A stretch of 64,000 bases of DNA, taken from the NCBI GenBank assembly GCA_944326905.1, contig CALVFU010000001.1, forward strand, positions 152,954 through 216,953, written 5' to 3'. Below the pieces are notes generated by a model. That model saw only the letters and a program-made list of their open reading frames with translations, did not search any database and was not told where the DNA came from. Made by a program: the position numbers and the translations under genes. Below, one piece after another: positions 59,242 through 64,000 of this stretch; the stretch's first letter is position 1; each line of letters opens with the position of its first letter. This stretch comes from Candidatus Gastranaerophilales bacterium. Its GTDB lineage: Bacteria > Cyanobacteriota > Vampirovibrionia > Gastranaerophilales > Gastranaerophilaceae.

Positions 59242-59887
59242 CAGCTAAAATCCCTTCTATTCCTGTTATTTCTCTTAATTTGTTTTTTATAAGTACTTCA
59301 CTTTCAAAATGACCGATATCAAAAACAACTTTTTTAGTTTCACATGCAGTATGATATTTCAAATCTCCTGTTACAAAACAATCGGCAGAAGTTTCATTTA
59401 AAAATTCACTGCCGGAGCCGGTACAAAAGGCAATTGATTTAACTTGTTTAGTATTTGTATTATTAACATAACGCAAATTAGGAGATACCTTTCTTAATTT
59501 TTGCTCTAGTTCAGAAATTGTAATCGGATTATCAAGGTTTACGACTCTGACAAATTCATTTTCGCAAAATGAAGGTTGAAATCCGAGTATAGATATTAAT
59601 GTATCTGTTGTTCCGCCTTTTGCCTTATCAAGATTCGTGTGTGCACAGTAAATCTGAATATTTTTGTATTTTAAAGGAACTGTAAAAAGCGGGTGATGAG
59701 CTATTATTAAATCACAATCTGTATTTAGCGCCTGATTATAAACATCGTCTGTTACGGTTAATGCATACATTACATTCTTTATATTATTTTTAGGAAGATC
59801 AACCACCCAGCCGCTGCAATCCCAGTCTTCTTGCACTTCAGGCGGGGCAAAGGTTTCCAGCCTCGATATTATTTCCTGTTTGTTCAA
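59216..59887 (-). CDS. Nif3-like dinuclear metal centre protein (GTP cyclohydrolase I type 2 family)
   Basis: 223 aa. NIF3 pattern: FAPPEVQEDWDCSGWVVDLP, VTDDVYNQALNTDCDLIIAH, HHPLFTVPLKY, YCAHTNLDKAKGGTTDTLIS, FCTGSGSEFL, DCFVTGDLKYHTACE and the closing DIGHFESEV metal ligands. Shorter than the insert-bearing form. Function of the family is still unclear. Start lies 50 bases inside the end of coaBC. Confidence 0.9.
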   Translation of the reverse strand: MNKQEIISRLETFAPPEVQEDWDCSGWVVDLPKNNIKNVMYALTVTDDVYNQALNTDCDLIIAHHPLFTVPLKYKNIQIYCAHTNLDKAKGGTTDTLISILGFQPSFCENEFVRVVNLDNPITISELEQKLRKVSPNLRYVNNTNTKQVKSIAFCTGSGSEFLNETSADCFVTGDLKYHTACETKKVVFDIGHFESEVLIKNKLREITGIEGILADEKSPFIY

Positions 59888-61076
59888 AAATACTCTCCAA
59901 TATTACTTTTGCTGCTTCTTGTTTTGTGCATTTTTCTACAAATTTTGTACTCAGATTTTTGTTAATTATATAAACTTCATTATAGTCACTTGAAAATCCG
60001 AAATCTTTTTTTGATATATCATTTGCTATTATAAAATCGCAGCCTTTGTCTCTAATTTTCTTTTTTGCATTTTCAAGAAGATTTTCGCTTTCTGCTGAAA
60101 ATCCAACAATTAATGGTACTTTTTCACCTTTTTCACTGCGTTTGAGACATATAGTTTTTAGTATATCCGGATTTTTAATAAGTTCTATATTCCAATTATC
60201 AATATTATTTAATTTTTTTACTTTTTGCGGATTGTAATTTTTTACTTTCCAGTCTGCGACAGCAGCTGCCATAATAATACAATCTTGATAGTCAAATTCT
60301 GCAAGGATAGTGTTTAACATATCTTCGGCAGACTGTACTACTATATTTTTTAATTTTCCGTTTGCCTTAAAAGTAGATATAAGGGTTACTTCTGCTCCCA
60401 TATTTGCGGCTGTTTCTGCTAAGGCAGCTCCCATTTTCCCTGATGAAAAATTTGAAATATAACGGACAGGATCTATTTTTTCTATAGTTCCGCCTGCCGT
60501 TATTAGTATTTTTTTATTGTTTAATGGTTTTATTGGATTAAGGAGTCCGAGAGTTTTAGAATATATCTTTTCTAAACTTGCGAGTCTGCCGGCTCCGTTT
60601 GTACCGCAAGCCAAAAATCCATCTTCCGGCGCTAAAATGTTATATCCGAGTTTTGAAAGTTTACTTATATTTTCTTGAGTGACAGGATTTGTATACATAT
60701 TACAGTTCATAGCAGGTGCTATTAAAAATGGTTTGTGATAAGCGGACGCTAGTGAAGTTAGAAGATTATCACATATTCCGTTTGCAATTTTTGCGATAGT
60801 GTTTGCGGTTGCGGGAGCTATAACAAGAATATCACTCCATTCGCATAAAGAAATATGTTCCGGGTTATAACATGCGGTATCAAAGTTATTTATATATACT
60901 TTATTATTTGTAAGAGTTTGTATGGTGAGCGGGGTAACAAACTCAAGGGCATTAGGGGTTAAAACTGCTTTGACTTCTGCACCTTCCCTTTTATACATTC
61001 GTATTAGCTCTAAACTCTTATAAGCAGCAATCCCGCCTGTTATACCGAGTAATATTTTTTTACCTTCTAAATTCAT
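59838..61076 (-). CDS. coaBC: Bifunctional phosphopantothenoylcysteine decarboxylase/synthase
   Basis: 412 aa. CoaC part: KKILLGITGGIAAYKSLELI, the active-site His75 in EHISLCEWSDI, APATANTIAKIANGICDNLL, APAMNCNMYTNPVT and GFLACGTNGAGRL. CoaB part: KKILITAGGTIEKIDPVRYI, NFSSGKMGAALAETA, AAAVADWKVKN, KNPDILKTI, GFSAESENL and IANDISKKDFGF. Makes 4'-phosphopantetheine for CoA. Promoter upstream; 50-base overlap with the following nif3-like gene. Confidence 0.96.
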   Translation of the reverse strand: MNLEGKKILLGITGGIAAYKSLELIRMYKREGAEVKAVLTPNALEFVTPLTIQTLTNNKVYINNFDTACYNPEHISLCEWSDILVIAPATANTIAKIANGICDNLLTSLASAYHKPFLIAPAMNCNMYTNPVTQENISKLSKLGYNILAPEDGFLACGTNGAGRLASLEKIYSKTLGLLNPIKPLNNKKILITAGGTIEKIDPVRYISNFSSGKMGAALAETAANMGAEVTLISTFKANGKLKNIVVQSAEDMLNTILAEFDYQDCIIMAAAVADWKVKNYNPQKVKKLNNIDNWNIELIKNPDILKTICLKRSEKGEKVPLIVGFSAESENLLENAKKKIRDKGCDFIIANDISKKDFGFSSDYNEVYIINKNLSTKFVEKCTKQEAAKVILESIFEQTGNNIEAGNLCPA

Positions 61077-61098
61077 TTATACACATTTCCTGCTGCTA

Positions 61099-61127
61099 AT
61101 TATAACACGCTTGTTTCCTTAAAACAA
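61099..61127 (-). promoter_or_regulatory. Sigma-70-type promoter for coaBC
   Basis: Minus strand TTGTTT (61122-61127), 17-base spacer, TATAAT (61099-61104). Confidence 0.7.
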
Positions 61128-61196
61128 TCAATGTATCTGTTAATAAATCTTAATAAAATGTTTAAAATGCGTATCCCTGGTGTAATACTTGTGATT

Positions 61197-62702
61197 ATGA
61201 GAGTATATAACATTAATCCATATACCCCGGAAAAGCAATATAATTATCCTGCTTTTAAAACAATGAAGCCTTCGATGTTCAGCGGGGCGGATTATGCGTG
61301 TGTTAGAAAGTTTAAAGCTCCGATTGAAAAATTTAATACTCTAAAAGATTTGCAAATGTGGGCGGAAGAACGATTACATGAGCTGCTGCATAAAGATTTC
61401 TCCGGCAGGCTTCAAGCTTCAACTGTACAAAGAAATGCAATGATTTCAGAATGGAGTAAATATTTAACATCTGAATGCAGTACAATTACTTCAGCGTTTG
61501 CTCTTATTATACTCTCTTCAATTCTAAAAGAACTTAAACATAACAATGATAATATCCCGCCAGTTTTAAATAAAAGAGCGCTTGCTGGTTCTATAAATGA
61601 TTTAAATAGTATTTTAAGTGCTGATAAAAATTCGCAGTTTGATTTTAGCAAAATATATCAAATGAATATAAACAAATTGTATTCTGAGTCTTTATTTAAA
61701 AGTAACGGCAGTGGTTGGATTATTATTCCATCTCTCAAGCATGATGAAAAAAATTTTAATAAAAATATTGAGAAATTGAAATTTTATTCAGCAGATTCGT
61801 GGTGTACAAAATCTTTTAATGCAGAAACGCACCTGTCAAAAGGTGATATTCATATATATTTAGAAAATAATAGACCGCTCCTTTGTTTAAGGTTTGTAGA
61901 TGATAAACTATTTGAAATCCAAAACGAAAAAAATAATAATATTATTGCTTTAAAGTATCTGGATATTTTAGAACGCTATATTAGGGAACATGGTCTTGAG
62001 CTTTCTATCACGATGGAGCAGAGTATAAAGTCAGCCGCTGAGAAAAAATCACTTGCTGAAAAAATCCGTCAAGAGATTGGAGTTAATGCTATAGCTGACA
62101 ATGATGTTTACCGTATAATGGATTATTTGGGATTTAAACCTATATACGTGGATAATGGTGTAGTAAGTATTGAAAACTATGCTCAGCTTAATTTTCCTAA
62201 AAATTTAACTCTTGAAGATATTGGTATTAGTGAAAATAAACTTTTTGAAAGAATTATAGAAATACGAAAAGACGCATTTTTTGCCGGCACGGAAGTTACT
62301 AATCTTGGTAAATTGAAGAAGATAAAAGGTTCTGCTGATTTTGAAAATTCACTGGTTATGTCGCTTGGTGAACTTGAAGAAATAGAAGGATACGCGAATT
62401 TCGCAAATTCATTGATTAATACAACGGGAAAATTAAAAAGAATAGGAAAATGGGTAGATTTTGAGGGGGCTATTCTTGAAACTTTAGGAAATCTTGAGAG
62501 TATTGGCGGAAACGCGTATTTTAATAATTCAAGAATAAAAACACTCGGCAGTTTAATCTATATAGGAGGAATGGCAGATTTTACGGGCTCAGTTGTTGAA
62601 TCAGTGTTTCCTCTAAAAATTATTGCGAAAGGTTACAAATGTAATAACTCATTTCTTAAGGCAGAAGACTTTAAAAATATTAATAAACCGCAAACTGTTT
62701 AG
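61197..62702 (+). CDS. Hypothetical protein with C-terminal 20-22-residue repeats
   Basis: 501 aa from ATG 61197. The frame opens at 61131, but no ribosome site supports earlier starts, and a TTTAAA-N16-TAATAC promoter (61161-61188) would begin transcription at about this ATG. Begins MRVYNINPYTPEKQYNYPAF followed by KTMKPSMFSG. The middle is helical and unrecognised. Residues about 365-490 hold six repeats such as LGKLKKIKGSADFENSLVMS, LGELEEIEGYANFANSLINT, LGNLESIGGNAYFNNSRIKT, LGSLIYIGGMADFTGSVVES, consistent with a beta-solenoid or leucine-rich-like surface. No signal peptide. Binding role inferred. Confidence 0.8.
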   Translation: MRVYNINPYTPEKQYNYPAFKTMKPSMFSGADYACVRKFKAPIEKFNTLKDLQMWAEERLHELLHKDFSGRLQASTVQRNAMISEWSKYLTSECSTITSAFALIILSSILKELKHNNDNIPPVLNKRALAGSINDLNSILSADKNSQFDFSKIYQMNINKLYSESLFKSNGSGWIIIPSLKHDEKNFNKNIEKLKFYSADSWCTKSFNAETHLSKGDIHIYLENNRPLLCLRFVDDKLFEIQNEKNNNIIALKYLDILERYIREHGLELSITMEQSIKSAAEKKSLAEKIRQEIGVNAIADNDVYRIMDYLGFKPIYVDNGVVSIENYAQLNFPKNLTLEDIGISENKLFERIIEIRKDAFFAGTEVTNLGKLKKIKGSADFENSLVMSLGELEEIEGYANFANSLINTTGKLKRIGKWVDFEGAILETLGNLESIGGNAYFNNSRIKTLGSLIYIGGMADFTGSVVESVFPLKIIAKGYKCNNSFLKAEDFKNINKPQTV

Positions 62703-62720
62703 TCTGCGGTTTATTAATAT
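62677..62720. terminator. Bidirectional terminator
   Basis: ATATTAATAAACCGCA pairs perfectly with its complement 12 bases later; both flanking convergent genes end inside the hairpin. Confidence 0.85.
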
Positions 62721-63778
62721 TATTTTTCATACTCTGCCAACTGTTTGTACAGTTCTTTTTCCTTTGCCGAGAGTTTTTCAGGAATTATAATTTTGATTTT
62801 TACGTTTAAATCACCATAACTGCCGTCTTTAGGAAGTCCGAGTTTTTTAAGTCTTAAAGTTTTTCCTGATGATACATTAGGCGGAATTTTAATATTGATT
62901 TTGCCGTGCAAGGTTTCGATTTCTCTAGAGCCGCCAAGGACAGCAACCGGCGGAGTAATTTCCACTTCTTTTGTTAAATCTGCTCCGTCAATTTGGTATT
63001 GGCTGTCTTTTAGGTGAACAATCAAGTATAAGTCTCCGGCATTACCTAAAGTATCTTTTTTGCCTTCTCCTTTAAGTCTTATTTTTTGCCCTTCTTTAAC
63101 GCCTTTAGGAATTTTAACTTTAACGGATTTAGGAGTAGAAACAATACCTGTGCCGCCGCAATGTGAACAGTACCCGGTGCCGTTACAGAAGTTACATTTA
63201 TCCATTTGGGTAAAAGATATATTTACAGCTCCTCCGTCAAAAATTTCTTTTGCGCTTAAATTTATATTTTTTGTAATATCTAAATTCTCAGTACTTTTTG
63301 AGGTTTGCCGCCTGCTTCTTGCTGTTGTTTCGTAATCTGAGCTGCTAAAGCCGGCGTTTCCAAAATCAAATCCTGAAAATCCGCTTCTTGTGCGTCCTCG
63401 TGAGGACGTTTGAGATGCCCCCATCATATCACCAAACAGCGAGCTAAAGAAATCGGAAAAACCGCCGGAGCCGCCGAAGTCAAAGGTTTGAGCTCCTCCG
63501 TTATTGAAGTTGAAACTAAAATTCTCAAATCCCGGTGGCGGTGTATATTCCGCTCCGCCCTGCCAATTTGAACCGAGACTGTCATAACGGCTTCGTTTAT
63601 TTGTATCTGAAAGAACTTCATAAGCTTCGTTTATATCTTTAAATTTAGTTTCTGCTTCTTTAGTTTTATTAACATCTGGGTGATACTTGCGTGCAAGTTT
63701 TCTGTAGGCTGATTTTATTTCCTGAGCAGTTGCATCTCGTTTTACACCCAATATTTCATAATAATCTTTGTATTTCAT
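62720..63778 (-). CDS. DnaJ/CbpA-like co-chaperone with half zinc finger
   Basis: 352 aa from ATG 63778; the upstream TTG belongs to the TTGGAG ribosome site. J domain [28 protein letters not shown] with HPD, then a Gly/Phe- and Ser-rich linker (about 75-165). The zinc region has only [17 protein letters not shown], two CxxCxGxG units instead of four, enough for one zinc. C-terminal substrate domains: [62 protein letters not shown]. Intermediate between DnaJ and CbpA; works with DnaK. No dnaK or grpE adjacent. Confidence 0.92.
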   Translation of the reverse strand: MKYKDYYEILGVKRDATAQEIKSAYRKLARKYHPDVNKTKEAETKFKDINEAYEVLSDTNKRSRYDSLGSNWQGGAEYTPPPGFENFSFNFNNGGAQTFDFGGSGGFSDFFSSLFGDMMGASQTSSRGRTRSGFSGFDFGNAGFSSSDYETTARSRRQTSKSTENLDITKNINLSAKEIFDGGAVNISFTQMDKCNFCNGTGYCSHCGGTGIVSTPKSVKVKIPKGVKEGQKIRLKGEGKKDTLGNAGDLYLIVHLKDSQYQIDGADLTKEVEITPPVAVLGGSREIETLHGKINIKIPPNVSSGKTLRLKKLGLPKDGSYGDLNVKIKIIIPEKLSAKEKELYKQLAEYEK

Positions 63779-63892
63779 AATTATCTCCAATAATCATATT
63801 AATACAAAAAACTCTCAAACGCCTTATAATTAATATTTTTTTAACTATCTATATGATGTTGGTAAATTGCATGAGTTCACCCGCCGTTCAAT

Positions 63893-63907
63893 TGTAAATT
63901 TTTGTAA
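63893..63907 (+). promoter_or_regulatory. TGTAA-N5-TGTAA direct repeat before an off-edge gene
   Basis: TGTAA at 63893 and 63903, period 10, ending 28 bases before the sigma-28-type -35, ten more than at 32919 and so on the same helix face. Confidence 0.6.
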
Positions 63908-63935
63908 CAATTTAGTAAAAAATGGGTTAAATAAT

Positions 63936-63962
63936 TAAAGATAATAGAAAAAATGCCGATAA
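63936..63962 (+). promoter_or_regulatory. Sigma-28-type promoter reading off the right edge
   Basis: TAAAGATA, 11-base spacer, perfect GCCGATAA (63955-63962). A possible start codon lies at 63995, but the gene is beyond the window. Confidence 0.8.
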
Positions 63963-64000
63963 GAATAGTAAAGGAAAAGGATCGGGTATTTTTTATGGGA

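Noticed and set aside
1..64000. CRISPR arrays, prophage or insertion sequences
   Set aside because: No regularly spaced repeats, transposase, integrase or phage structural genes were found in either strand.

Overview
The window is AT-rich bacterial chromosome with standard-code genes, single-copy housekeeping genes, three tRNAs and a flagellar operon plus two flagellins. No phage or insertion sequence was seen. The gene mix, together with many hypothetical proteins that carry a short N-terminal F-[KTGQ]-[AGST] motif, most resembles a gut Melainabacterium (Candidatus Gastranaerophilales, non-photosynthetic Cyanobacteriota). That assignment is an inference from style, not from a marker gene.

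Layout. 1-15.4 kb is mostly accessory: an edge-truncated giant papain-like protein, a small unknown gene, tRNA-Pro, a large SF1 helicase with a C-terminal nuclease-like domain, a tandem pair of unknown paralogues, an M49 (dipeptidyl-peptidase III-like) metalloprotein, an FkbM methyltransferase, a membrane-anchored small heat-shock protein and a two-gene unit joining a PHP-domain protein to a nucleotidyltransferase-like protein. 15.8-25.3 kb is core: secA, a Sua5-type gene, a membrane AAA ATPase, glyQ, two tandem amino-acid permeases and comF. 26.5-32.7 kb is a minus-strand flagellar operon fliE-fliF-fliG(atypical)-fliH-flhA-yidD. 33-40.8 kb holds rfbA, a DUF6485-like gene, queH, a VKOR-DsbA fusion, a histidine kinase, a candidate small RNA, a phospholipase D protein, a guanidinium exporter under a guanidine-I riboswitch and a Tat-targeted flavoprotein. 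40.9-43.4 kb is the minus-strand rpmG-tRNA-Trp-secE-nusG-rplK-rplA cluster. 44-49.3 kb has an ion transporter, hisS (apparently leaderless), and two flagellin genes separated by tRNA-Cys. 49.3-58.6 kb contains a FimV-like topology protein, a TPR protein and an AsmA-like protein. The right end has a Nif3-like gene, coaBC, a repeat protein, a DnaJ/CbpA-like gene and a sigma-28-type promoter for a gene that lies beyond the window.

The most interesting unexplained signals are: (1) the shared N-terminal motif on at least ten unrelated proteins; (2) a direct repeat TGTAA-N5-TGTAA, period exactly 10, upstream of both flagellins, a candidate sRNA, a membrane AAA ATPase and two genes with sigma-28-type promoters, including a 22-nt identity between two loci; (3) that candidate sRNA, which carries a CU-rich anti-Shine-Dalgarno stretch; (4) a papain-like protein with about 760 residues inserted between catalytic Cys and His; and (5) a covarying hairpin present in front of both rplK and rplA.

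Several starts were moved from the longest open frame to the codon supported by a Shine-Dalgarno sequence or promoter position; this is stated in each entry.
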